Shown one piece after another: positions 1 to 10,186 of a DNA stretch of 64,000 bases. Origin of the DNA: Lithobates sylvaticus (taxonomy: Eukaryota; Chordata; Amphibia; Anura; Ranidae); NCBI GenBank assembly GCA_028564925.1, contig CM053034.1, positions 93,133,626 through 93,197,625 on the forward strand, read 5' to 3'. Position numbers and translations under genes: made by a program. The first letter of the stretch is position 1. Each line of letters opens with the position of its first letter. The notes under the pieces are model-generated. The model saw only the letters and a program-made list of their open reading frames with translations. It searched no databases and was not told the origin of the DNA.

Positions 1-26
1 TGGCTCTGCCTACATTTTTTACATTA

Positions 27-935
27 TTAACCGCTTCCCGACCCCTCACGCAGATATACTGAGGCAGAAGGGCACGTACAGGCAGATTAACGTACCTGTA
101 CGTTGCCCTTTAAGAGGCGGCCGGTGGCCGCAAGCTCCGTGAGTTGGGTCACGGGTCCTGCGGACTCGATCGCCGCAGGGATACCCGCGATCACCTCACG
201 GGGAGGAAGAACGGGAAGATGCTAATGTAAACAAGCATCTCCCCGTTCTGCCTAGTGACAGTGTCACTGATCTCTGCTCCCTGTGATCGGAGCAGAGATC
301 AGTGACATGTCACACACAGCCATGCCCCCCCAGTTAGAAATACACCCCTAGGACACACTTAACCCCTACACTGCCAGTGTCATTTACACAGGAATCAGTG
401 CACCGATTGCTGTATAAATGACAATGGTCCCAGAAATGTGTCAAAAATGTCCGATGTGTCCGCCATAATGTCGCAGTCACAATAAAAATCGCTGATCGCC
501 GTCATTAAAAAAATTAATAAAAATGCCATAAAACTATACCTTATTTTGTAAATGCTATAACTTTTGCGCAAACCAATCAATAATCGCTTATTGCGCTTTT
601 TTTTACCAAAAATATGTAGAAGAATACGTATCAGCCTAAACTGAGGAAATGTTTTTTTTATATTTTTGGGGGATATTTATTATAGCAAAAAGTAAAACAT
701 AATGTGTTTTTTTCAAACTTGTCGCTCTTTTTTTGTTTATAGCGCAACAAATAACCACAGGGGTGATCAAATACCACCAAAAGAAAGCTCTATTTGTGGG
801 GGAAAAAAAATTTAATTTTGTTTGGGAGCCACGTCGCACGACCGCGCAATTGTCAGTTAAAGCGACGCAGTGCCAAATCGCAAAAAGAGGTCTGGTCAGG
901 AAGGGGATAAACTCTTCCGGGGCTGAAGCGGTTAA
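27..935. mobile_element. TTAA-flanked miniature element, about 900 bp (copy 1)
   Basis: A non-coding element lies between two TTAA tetranucleotides (27-30 and 932-935). Its ends are inverted: it opens with accgcttcccgacc and closes with ggggctgaagcggt. Relatives occur at 13850-14702 and 49491-50400, sharing the stretch around aatcagtgca and tgtataaatgacaatgg and a T-rich 3' half. TTAA duplications are typical of piggyBac and Kolobok transposons; I cannot tell which drove this one. No protein-coding potential is seen. Confidence 0.8.
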
Positions 936-1049
936 TGACAAATTAATATAAAAAGAAGGGTCCCCTAGGTGCCTTTAAGAACAGCATTGGCTGAAATATT
1001 CACCTTCTCTCTGGCATTGTCCTTGGTAGTAATTATTTTATTCCACTAG

Positions 1050-1120
1050 ATGTCCTCAGTCTTCCAGGTTGAATGACTCCCACTCTCCCAGCGTACTTCA
1101 GTCCAGAAGACTGAGGACAT
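1050..1120. repeat. Short perfect inverted repeat
   Basis: Two 15-base arms (1050-1064 atgtcctcagtcttc and 1106-1120, its exact reverse complement) surround a loop of about 40 bases. It could be a fold-back end of a small transposon; no target duplication was identified. Confidence 0.6.
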
Positions 1121-1150
1121 ACATTGAGTACAGGGTGTCATGGACTCTTA

Positions 1151-1388
1151 TGCCTGGTTCATACCTATGCAGGTTGCAGTTAGCATATTCCATGTACAGT
1201 TTGCTTTTATCAATACATGTTTTTGATCCATTGAAATCTTTGGAACCAAAAACCAGAAAAAAGTCCCAGGCAATTTCCATAAAATGCACAGATGTGAACG
1301 ACCCATAGGAAACCATGTTAAATGGACTGTAGTGCGTTTCTGCAAAACTGAAAATGCATTAAAAAAATGCATAGGTGTGAACCAGGTC
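1151..1388. mobile_element. Small inverted-repeat element (MITE)
   Basis: The left edge reads cctggttcatacctatgca and the right edge is close to its reverse complement (tgcataggtgtgaaccagg). A related stretch (cacacctatgcagt) is present near 27388. It is non-coding, and the superfamily is undetermined because no clean target duplication is visible. Confidence 0.6.
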
Positions 1389-1521
1389 TTAGTGTAATGA
1401 TGCAGAAAGCGCCACTGCTCTTTCCATTATTGAGGACTGCCCACGGCTAGAGAAGGAAGTGAGGAAGAAAACCCGGCTTGTCATGTGACCAGCCTAAAGA
1501 GACACACGGAAAAGGTAAGCG

Positions 1522-1660
1522 TTGGAAAAAAAATACTGGCCTCCAACCTCCCCTTTTTGCCGGTCCAACGCTCGCCTGAAAAAAAAATACCGGCCTCCAA
1601 CCTCGCCTTTTTGCCGGTCCAACGCTTGCCTGAAAAAAAATACCGGCCTCCAACCTCCTT
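1522..1660. repeat. Tandem repeat, unit about 55 bp, 2.5 copies
   Basis: The unit runs from a short A run through taccggcctccaacctc and ttttgccggtccaacgc. Copies begin near 1526, 1581 and 1632. The open frames here arise from the repetition and are not genes. Confidence 0.75.
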
Positions 1661-1792
1661 ATAAAATTGATATAGTTTATACAGTTGCTTCACAAGTCAT
1701 ATTGTAATTGAATGTTAATAAAAATGACCTTTGCATTGTGCAGCTGCTGTAAAATGAAATATGTCAACCTGGAGGAGTTATGTACACGAATG

Positions 1793-1862
1793 ATATACAC
1801 AAATGGTATACAGAGATGGTATACAGAGATGGTATGCACAGATGGGATACACAGATGGTGTA
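1793..1862. repeat. Short tandem repeat, about 15 bp unit
   Basis: About five imperfect copies of a unit like agatggtatacacag. A simple minisatellite. Confidence 0.7.
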
Positions 1863-1875
1863 CTCATTTTCAATG

Positions 1876-2420
1876 GTAATTGTCTAGAGTGCTCACCTGA
1901 GAGCTAGAAGCTACATAAGGATGAAGCGACTCCTTTTTCGTCGGTAATTGTCTGTTGCGCTCACATGAGAGCTAGAAGCTACATCAGGATTAGGGATGAG
2001 CCGAACACCCCCGAGTTCGGTTCGCACCAGAACCTGCGAACGGACCGAAAGATATTGTGTAAAAAAAATCTGGCCTCCTCCACCCTTATAATGCCAATGC
2101 CTCTCCTTTGTAAGATGTAAATAAAGTGACAGTAAACTCTGGTATATTTTAAGTTTGTAGCTACATTTTGAAGTCTGGTCTGGGGCGCTCACCTGAGAGC
2201 TAGAAGCTACATGAGGATGAAGTGACTCCTTTTCAGCGGTAATTGTCTGGGGCACTCACCTTAGAGCTAGAAGCTAAATCAGGATGAAGCAACTCCTTTT
2301 CTGTGGTAATTGTCTGGAAAGCTCACCTGAGAGCTAGAAGCTACATCAGGATGAAGCGACTCCTTTTCAGCAGTAATTGTCTGGGGCGCTCACCTGAGAG
2401 CTAGAAGCTACATCAGGATT
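1876..2420. repeat. 66-bp tandem repeat broken by a transposon end
   Basis: The unit contains ggtaattgtctggggcgctc, gagagctagaagctac and gatgaagcgactccttttc. Units begin near 1876, 1942, 2239, 2306 and 2372, plus a partial one near 2180. In two units the repeat runs into the same hAT-like end sequence (1991 and 2420). Confidence 0.75.
1991..2055. mobile_element. hAT-type terminal fragment (duplicate of the end at 2420)
   Basis: Tagggatgagccgaacaccc followed by gttcggttcgcaccagaacc is nearly the same as the end of the hAT remnant starting at 2420. Both copies follow the same flank (gctagaagctacatcaggat). Duplication together with the 66-bp repeat explains this better than two independent insertions. 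Confidence 0.6.
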
Positions 2421-4005
2421 AGGGATGAGCCAAACACCCCGGGTTCGGTTCGCACCAGAACCTGCGAATGGACCGAATGTTTGCGCGAACGTTAGAACCC
2501 TATTAGTTACAGTAGTAGCATTTTGTAGGCGTGGTGGCGGAACAACCTCCAACACTACTGCACCTTGTCCTGCATCCTTCCCAGCTGCCAAAAGAGTGAC
2601 CCAATGGGCCATGAAATACAGGTAATGTCCCTGTCCATGCCTGCTGGACCATGAGTCAGCGGTAATATGCACCTTACCACTGACCGCCCTGTCCAGCGAG
2701 GCATGGACATTGCCTTTCACATGCCGGTAGAGAGCCGGAATCGCCTTCCGTGAGAAAAAGTGGCGTTTGGGAACCTGCCACTGAGGAACCGCACATTGAA
2801 CAAACTCACGGAAGGGGGCCGAGTCAACCAACTGAAAAGGCAGCAGTTGAAGTGCTAGCAATTTAGCCAAGCTAGCATTTAACCGCTGGGCATGTGGATG
2901 GCTGGGAGTAAACTTCTTTCGATGGTCCAGCAGCTGGGGCAGGGAAATTTGCCTGGTACAATCGGACATCGGTGTACTGCTAGCAGAGTGCCCACAAGTA
3001 CTTGGCTGTGACACACCTAATTCTACACCTTCATTCCTCTCAGTGCAGCTTTCAGAGAGGACTGAAGGTATAGTGGGGTTGGAGATCCCAGCTGATGAGG
3101 AGCAAGGAGAGGTCCGCTTTGTTCTTTGGTGTGGGTCTTTAATGTGGGCTTGCCAACGAGCTGCATGGCAGGTCAACATATGTCTGGTCATGCTTGTGGT
3201 GCCCAAGTGGCTGATGTTTTGGCCACGCGAGATACGCTTGAGACATATGTTGCAAATAGCAGGGGTGTGATCTGATGCACTCGTCTCAAAAAAGGCCCAC
3301 ACCAAAGACCTTTTGTAATAACGTGCAGAGGCAGCGCCCTGCACAGGCGGAGCTCTACCGTGTGATTCAGTTGGTGTGCTGGCTTCAAGCTGGCCCCCGG
3401 AGGGCATCCTGCCTCATTGGAGATGTGCCGCCTCCTCCTCTCTCCGTTCAGGCACCCACGTGGAGTCAGTGACCTCATCATCCCCTCCCTCTTTACCACT
3501 GGAGCAAACCTGGCAGTAAGCTGCAGCTGGTGGAACATGACTGCCAGATTGCTGTCCTTGAGCATCCCCTCTCTGCGCTCACGCTACTGCCTTCCTCTAG
3601 CTGGGTATCATCATCGGAGCCTTCAAAACGCTGGGCATCCTCCTGAAGCATGTACCCAACACTGTGCTCAAACAGTTCGGGGGACTCCTCAGGAGGACAT
3701 GGTGGGTCTAGGGGAGGGGTGCCTGATGACATTGAGTACGCGTTGGCAGCTGCTTTGCCAGTACCCTGAGCCTGGGTGAGAAAGGATGAGGAGGGCTTGG
3801 TCATCCACTCAACCAAGCCTTCGGCATGATGCGGCTCAACATGTCCAGCTGCCGAAAATAAGGACAAGCGTGTCCCATGGCCCCGTGCTGATGACAATGC
3901 ACCACGTCCACGACCAGCACTCTTGTCTCTAGACAGAGCCCGCTTGCCCTGTTTTCTTGGCTCGTGACTTTCTGCCTCTCCTTGTTGGTCTTCCAGACAT
4001 TGTAA
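2420..4005 (-). pseudogene. hAT transposase remnant with BED zinc finger
   Basis: A minus-strand frame (about 3407 down to 2480) encodes a BED-type zinc finger near residues 33-84: C-x2-C in CNICLKR, then the paired histidines of TRHMLTCH. About 130 residues later comes HITADSWSSR, which resembles the start of the hAT catalytic core with its first aspartate. Just after VLTFAQTFGPF the coding sequence runs directly into the terminal repeat at 2420-2490, so the second half of the catalytic domain and the dimerisation region are gone. Upstream, pieces in other frames (3493-4005) look like the transposase N-terminus, including MSGRPTRRGRKSRAKK, an AT-hook-like basic start. It is dead: frames do not line up and the 3' half is missing. 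In life this family cuts and pastes DNA and leaves 8-bp target duplications. Confidence 0.75.
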
Positions 4006-4029
4006 TGGGTAGTGTATATTGTGCTGGAG

Positions 4030-4591
4030 TCACACAGCACACACACTAACTCCTGCAGATGGCTGCCTTAGATGACAACAGGCCAGAAGGGCAGATAGAG
4101 GGTAAGGTGGTTTAGTGTGCTGTCTTATAGTCACAGAGCACACACACTAACTCCTGCAGACGGCTGGCTGGCTGGCTGCCTTAGATGACAACAGGCCAGA
4201 AGGGCAGATACAGGGTAAGGTGGTTTAGTGTGCTGTGTTTTAGTCACAGAGCATACACACTAACTCCTGCAGATGGCTGGCTGGCTGCCTTAGATGACAA
4301 CAGGCCAGAAGGGCAGATACAGGGTAAGGTAGTTTAGTGTGCTGTGTTTTAGTCACAGAGCACACACACTAATTCCTGCAGATGGCTGGCTGGCTGGCTG
4401 GCTGCCTTAGATGACAACAGGCCAGAAGGGCAGATACAGGGTAAGGTGGTTTAGTGTGCTGTCTTATAGTCACAGAGCGCACACACACACACACACTAAC
4501 TCCTGCAGATGGCTGGCTGCCTTAGATGACAACAGGCCAGAAGGGCAGATACAGGGTAAGGTGGTTTAGTGTGCTGTCTTATAGTCACAGA

Positions 4592-4627
<36 letters not shown>

Positions 4628-4636
4628 ACCTGCAGA

Positions 4637-4674
<38 letters not shown>

Positions 4675-4770
4675 CCTTCCTTAGATGACAACAGGCCAGA
4701 AGGGCAGATACAGGGTAAAGTGGTTTAGTGTGCTGTCCTATAGTCACAGAGCACACACACAAAAAAAAAA
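4030..4770. repeat. Minisatellite, six units of about 110-130 bp
   Basis: Each unit has ctcctgcagatggctggctg, a variable (GGCT)n, ccttagatgacaacaggcca, gggtaaggtggtttagtgtg and a variable (CA)n. Units differ mainly in the lengths of the internal GGCT and CA runs. It abuts the 5' side of the hAT remnant, so it may have been that element's subterminal array. Confidence 0.8.
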
Positions 4771-4771
4771 G

Positions 4772-4828
4772 CGCATGACGCTCCTAAAAGCAGCTGTAAA
4801 AACGCTCCATGTGCATGGGGCCTTAGTT
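4772..4828. mobile_element. MITE fragment (ggctccatgcacac family)
   Basis: Gctcctaaaagcagctg and ctccatgtgcatggggcc match, in reverse, the edge of the longer element at 30200-30640. Only one end is present. Confidence 0.4.
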
Positions 4829-5043
4829 TTGCACTCCACAAATCTGGGCTTTATAGAAGAGTGGCAAGAAGGAAGCCATTGTTGAAATAAAGCCATAAGG
4901 AGTCCTATTTGCAGTTTGTGAAAAGCCATGTAGAGGACACAGCAAACATGTGGAAGAATGTGCTCTGGTCAGATGGGACCAAAATTTAACTTTTAGGCTC
5001 AAAAGCAAAATGCTATTTGTGGCAGAAAACAAACACTGCACAT

Positions 5044-5190
5044 CACACATGAACAAAACACTGTCCTGCAAGCGCACTGCCCGAGTGTGAAAGCACTCAC
5101 GCAAAGGAATGCGAGGCAGGTTTCAGGCGCCATTTCTAGCGCTAAAACACCTGAAAACTGACTTGGTGTGAAAGGGGTCTTAGAAGAACA
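5044..5190. mobile_element. Fragment of the 'acccctttcacactgaggcg' MITE family
   Basis: It contains ggtgtgaaaggggtctta and caggcgccatttctagcgct, matching in reverse the opening of the elements at 30677 and 48803. Confidence 0.5.
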
Positions 5191-5196
5191 CCTGTT

Positions 5197-5599
5197 ATGC
5201 CGCCAACACACGATCGTAATTCTCGTCGGAAAAAGCTCTGACGGTTTTCTTGATGGAATTCCACTCAAACTGTCTTGCCTACACGCGGTCACACCAAATT
5301 CCGACCGTCAAGAACGCGGTGACGTACAACATTACAACGAGCCGAGTTCAATGCTTCTGAGCATGCGTCAAATTGTTTCCGAGCATGCGTAGGAATTTTG
5401 CGCGTCAGAATTGCTAGACGATCGGAATTTCCGATAGAAACCTTTTCCGTCAGAAAAATTGAGAACATGCTCTCAATTCTTTGCTGTCGGAAGTTCGGCC
5501 AGCAAAATTCCGATGGAGCCTACACACGGTCGCATTTTCCGATGAAAAGCTCTCATCGTTCTTTTTCTGGCCGGAATTCGGATCGTGTGTATGCGGCAT
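5197..5599. mobile_element. MITE with 'atgccgc..acacacgatc' inverted ends
   Basis: The left edge is atgccgccaacacacgatc and the right edge is gatcgtgtgtatgcggcat, near-perfect reverse complements. Internal segments repeat the motif (cctacacacggtcgcatttt). It is non-coding and sits inside the Tc1-like fossil. Confidence 0.75.
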
Positions 5600-5698
5600 C
5601 AGAGTCTGCAAAAGACTTGTGACTGGGGCAGAGGTTCACCTTGCAACAGGATAACTACCCTAAACATACAGTTAGAGCTACAACGGAATGGTTTAGAT

Positions 5699-6390
5699 CA
5701 GGGGTGCCCAACCTTTTGAAGAGCGAGGGCGACTTAAGCAACTTGGTACCCGGTCCCGGGCCACTTAAGCGACTTGGTAACCGGTCAGGGGCCACAATGA
5801 ATGGAGCGGGAAGATGACAGGCCCATGTCCACTCTGCATATGCAGAGCAGGCACAGGTGCAGTACACCTGTGGCTATACTGTGGGTTAGCTGCACTTTAC
5901 CATAGACTTACAGTATATTGTATCTTGCAGATGTATTGCACTTTCTGAAAGCGCACCAAACCCGCAGGTAATAACATAAGTCTGTGGCTCAGTGCAGGTA
6001 ACCCACAGGTGCACCTGGGGATCAGTTTGAAAGCAGCCGGTAACCACTGCAGAACAGATATGCCCAAATATACGCTGTGATTTTAGTAATAAAAACTTAC
6101 CTTTAATAACAGTCTTCCATTCAGGTATCGCAGGCTGTTACTGTCCCAAGCAGAGCGCATTTGGTATCACTCCATCTGTGACAGGAGCCGGCTCTATACA
6201 GGCAGCATTGGCTTATGCGGCTCTTATCCGCAGCCGCTTGCTTCCTCTACCGCCGGCTTCATTCACAACACTGATGCTCTGAGATGGCAACCTGCGATCT
6301 GTGCTTGCCATCCCATTATTCGGAGGTCACGGGCCACAGAGGGCTCCGCGGTCCACATGTGGCCCCCGGGCCACTGGTTGGGCACCCCTG
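5699..6390. mobile_element. Non-autonomous hAT element with perfect 8-bp target duplication
   Basis: The ends are caggggtgcccaacc and its reverse complement ggttgggcacccctg. The 8-bp sequence gtttagat occurs immediately on both sides (5691-5698 and 6391-6398). Terminal CAGGGGTGCC and an 8-bp duplication are hAT (Charlie-like) hallmarks. It splits the Tc1-like fossil and is therefore younger than it. Confidence 0.9.
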
Positions 6391-6831
6391 GTTTAGATCA
6401 ACGCATATTCATGTTTTAGAATGTCCCAATCAAAGTCCAAACCTAAATCCAATTGAGAATCTGTGGCAGGATTTGACCATTGCTGTTCACAGAAGCTCTC
6501 CATCTAATCTGACAGAGCTTGAGCTATTTTGCAAAGAAGAATGGGCACTCTAGATGTGCAAAGCTGGTAGAGACATCCATAAAAAGACTTGCAGCTGTAA
6601 TTGCAGTACAAAGTGGTTCTACAAAGTATTGACAATACATGTCACACTTTCCAGATATTTGTAAAAAATTTTGAAAACCATTTATCATTTTCCTTCCACT
6701 TTACAATGACGTGTCACTTTGTGTTGGTCTATCACATAAAATCCCAATAAAATACATTTACTTTTTTGGTTGTAACATGACAAAATGTGGAACATTTTAA
6801 AGGGGTATGAATACTTTTTCAAGGCACTGTA

Positions 6832-7162
6832 CTTCAAGCCTTGACTGTCATCAGCACATGCGCACTGACACAAACTGAAGCAACGACATGTATGTGTCTT
6901 TGCTTCAGTGAGTGTGCCGTTACCACGCTCATGTTTGGGAGTGACGTCATTGCGACTCCGACCAATCACAGCACCGGAGCCATGATACCCGGAAGTAACC
7001 GCCGGGAGTGATGTCGCTGGTCAGTGCTGTGTACAGGCACCGCAGCGAGGGCTTCGATCTCAGGGGAGTATGACATAATGAGCTAGTATGCTATGCATAC
7101 TAGCTCATTATGCCTTTGTCTTGCAAGTGTTAGTTTTTTGGGTGGGTTTACAACCACTTTAA
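6832..7162. mobile_element. TTAA-type MITE, right end clear
   Basis: It closes with gtttacaaccactt before TTAA at 7159-7162, the same end as the elements at 14997-15575 and 39658-39909. It contains a hairpin (ataatgagctagtatgc and its complement near 7075-7110). The left edge is not resolved and may be cut by the Tc1-like terminus at 6830. Confidence 0.55.
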
Positions 7163-7199
7163 CCTCTAGGCTCTCTATGCAGAGACCGTTTAACCACAC

Positions 7200-7480
7200 A
7201 ACGTGAGACCACTTTGAAAAGGGCACTAAAAAAAGGGCAGCCCGGTTGGGTGAGGGAGATGGAAGACTTCCCTAAAAAGCATCTGAGAAAGGGATACGAG
7301 ACTGCCCTGAAAAGGGCAGCCTGGGAGGGGGTGTGGGGTGAGGAAGGGGTGGAAGATGGAAGAGTGCCCTGAAAAGGGCAGCCTAGGTGGGGAGATGCAC
7401 GACTATCCTGAAAAGGGCAGACTGGGAGGGGTGGGGATGTGAGAACTGCCCTGAAAAGGGCAGCCTGGGAAGAGGTAAGG
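7200..7480. repeat. Degenerate minisatellite with a palindromic core
   Basis: The core tgccctgaaaagggca recurs near 7309, 7366, 7406 and 7448, with G-rich spacers such as gcctgggaggggtgggg of 20-45 bp. The core is almost self-complementary. No gene is seen here. Confidence 0.65.
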
Positions 7481-7489
7481 GGGATGAAA

Positions 7490-9925
7490 GAGCTCAGCTC
7501 TCCCCTCTGACATTACACCTGGATTAGTACACCATGGAGCAACCCCTCACAGCCACTAGCTATTACGACCCAGACAAGGAACCATGGAGCTTACACAGCT
7601 CCACCAGACACCTCCTCCTCTTGGCTCAGTCAGGCAGTGAATGAAGGGATAACTGGCTGCGCTTCCCAATCCAGGCAGCAGTGGTGATGTCATCCTTCTG
7701 CGCACCAAAGCCAGATGACAGGCTGCAGTGATGACGTCAAATCTCCACGAGCCAAAGCTCAGTTCCGGATTGAGCGATGGATGTGGCATAATCAGTGTAC
7801 AAAGCAGAGACACACAATTGCCTATGCAATTTCTGCAATAAATAAACAGTGTTGAAATAACTCCATGTGGCAATTCCTCTCAATTTTCAGGTAAAATTAT
7901 TTGGCCCGGCCTACATGCAGGCTTCAACTGTAGTATTGCACATTTTGTATTTTATTAATGTGGGTGCAATTATTACATTTTTTAGTAAAGGTGGTCTGTG
8001 CCTTTAAGGCATCCCATTTATTTTGCATCTCAAAACCTAGGTGTCCTAAACTTTCCCTATTCTATTGAAAACTATAATAGAAAATTTGAGTGTAGATGCA
8101 CTTTAAAGCAGGGTGTAACTAGGCTTGTTTAAAACCCAAGGCACCCTTGGGAGAGCAATGATGCAGTGCATGTGACCCAATTGTGCCAACAGTGGGAGAA
8201 GTTTAAAGGAGTATGGTAACAAAACCTGTGTCAATAGGGAGAAACAGGCAGCCTTCCTATACTGGGCCCATGCCCCATTGTGTTTGAGGGGGAAGGATCA
8301 ATGTCTGGGTTCCCTCACAGGTGGGCCTCTGCCTTAGACCTGTACAGCACCCATTGGCGATGCACATGCTGCATCAGGAGCAATGCCAGTTTGTCGAGTG
8401 CAGTGCAATGACAGCATAACAGCCCAGCCCCATTCCCATCTTCTTGTAGTGTCCAGGTAGAGTCTCAGCAGCACAAAACAAGAGGGCACTGATCAAGAAA
8501 ACCAACACCCTCTGCAGCAGTGGCCTAGTGCAGTTTGTCTTTAAAGGAAGAGATCACTGTTCTCACTAAGAACTATCATTTCTTTACCATCATCCATCTC
8601 CCATGCATCCATCATGTAAAAAACACTAGCAAAAAAACAATTACATGGTGGGAGGGGTTTTAGGAGGGAGTGTTAAAGCGTGGAGTGGCTTTGGCAGTGT
8701 CCAGTCACCTGAAGGTGCAACATATAACCCTTCCTTTATGATTAAGGACCTATGTCCTATACCAAATAAAAAAAAGAACAGCTCTATGCAGTCTCTTGCA
8801 TTGCAATATCACATACGGAGCAAAAGGAGGGATTACTGTCCTGCAGAACCCCCCTTAGACATGTCAATCTCTGAATACCATTGAGCGACAGCAGTTCAGG
8901 ATATACTCATAGTCCCAAAGTCCTGATCCTTGCAATAAGTGACCACTTGACTAGAATTGTAAGGGTAGTGTGCAGCTGCTCCTTTTAAGCCTTTTCGGTG
9001 AAGCCTGAGCAGAAAGGCTGTATGCATCCATACCACAGATATTAAGCAGAGCAGACTCTACAACACAGTATTCAGGGTAGAAACCTTGTATAAAACACGG
9101 CAGACATGGGAGCAGCAGAAGCCGCAGCCCTCACTGCCCTTGGCAAAAGCAAGATTTGGCGGTGGGTTGCAACTCTCCTACCTCTTGTGGGAGTGTGCAA
9201 CTCACTCTGTCAACATACAGGGCAGGATTGCCCTACAATAAAATATTTACTAAAATCTTCTTTCTGCCATTCAGTGTCTCGAAGATGCCCTAAAAGTACA
9301 GTGAACCAGCAGTAAAACTTCTAAGGGAAATTCTGGAGTCTCCTTACACCCCGAACATATTACCTCCAGCGCAATAAAATTAACAGGCATTAAAGGGTGA
9401 GGTTCAGAAGGATGCTACTTGCCACACATTTACTCCATCTGGAGTCGAGGGTCTTAAGTTCTGTAATGAGGACATGGAGACAAACAAGCAGGCTGGCCAA
9501 TTACATGTGCTTCACCAGCGCAAAAACCTCATAGGCTGACCAAATGAACATTGAGTAGTCGCAGCAGTGGGGGACACCTCCTGGGTTTAAATCTATGTTT
9601 GATGGAAACAGAGGAGTGACGATAGAAAAAAAAGACGAAGTGGGCTGTCTTTTCTTTTTCGCTGCACCTAACATCCTACACCCGCAGATGCCAATATATC
9701 CATCTGGAGATGATCTAAAAGCACAGCTGTGTCCTCCAATAAACAAAAGATAAATATCTATTGAGATTGCTAGAATAATTTATCTGTCATTTCCTGTGTG
9801 CCTAAAGCATAAAAAATCTTTAAATTTTTATATTTAGTTTGAAATACATTTTACTTTGCCTAGGAATAAAAATAGCTAGCTATTCTGCAGAGAAAAGGCA
9901 GATTAAAAAAGTAGGGGTAGGTAAA
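7490..9925. other. Intergenic, no gene recognised
   Basis: Only short open frames occur, none with similarity I recognise, and none shows splice-site or codon support. AT content is moderate and no terminal repeats were found. It may be old unique sequence or decayed repeats. Confidence 0.5.
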
Positions 9926-10186
9926 AATAGGATTTTCTGTATCTGTAAAATCCTTTTCTTGGAGTACATCACGAGACACAATCAGGCTAATATTCATTAC
10001 CTACTGGGCTATACTCCATCTCCAGGTGAATGGACACTGGTATAGACCTAAGGTCTTCAGACAGGAAGTGATCCCCTATATAACCCCTACCATACTGGAA
10101 GTTTTTTTACCAGTGTCTGCAAGGTGGATGGCACGGTTTGTTTGAGCTCTCTGAGCTCCAGGTCTCTAGTCCCACAAACAGTTCTT

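Larger units (their letters stand above)
4829..6830 (+). pseudogene. Tc1-like transposon, interrupted by later insertions
   Basis: Three plus-strand stretches are recognisable as Tc1-like transposase: about 4829-5050 (ggcaagaaggaagccattg, then gtgctctggtcagatgggac), 5602-5698 (ggcagaggttcaccttgcaa) and 6399-6570, whose translation contains [14 protein letters not shown], the DPNPIEN-type motif near the third catalytic acid. The right terminal repeat ends in ctttttcaaggcactgta near 6830 next to TA, the Tc1 target. The stretches are separated by a composite of small elements at 5044-5599 and an hAT element at 5699-6390. The left terminal repeat is missing. The copy is inactive. Confidence 0.8.

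Noticed and set aside
4030-4770. CRISPR-like repeat-spacer pattern
   Set aside because: Unit length, variable GGCT/CA runs and the lack of distinct spacers show a vertebrate minisatellite.
8645-9315. Small coding genes (about 70-80 codons)
   Set aside because: No recognisable similarity, start context or splice support; length is within chance.
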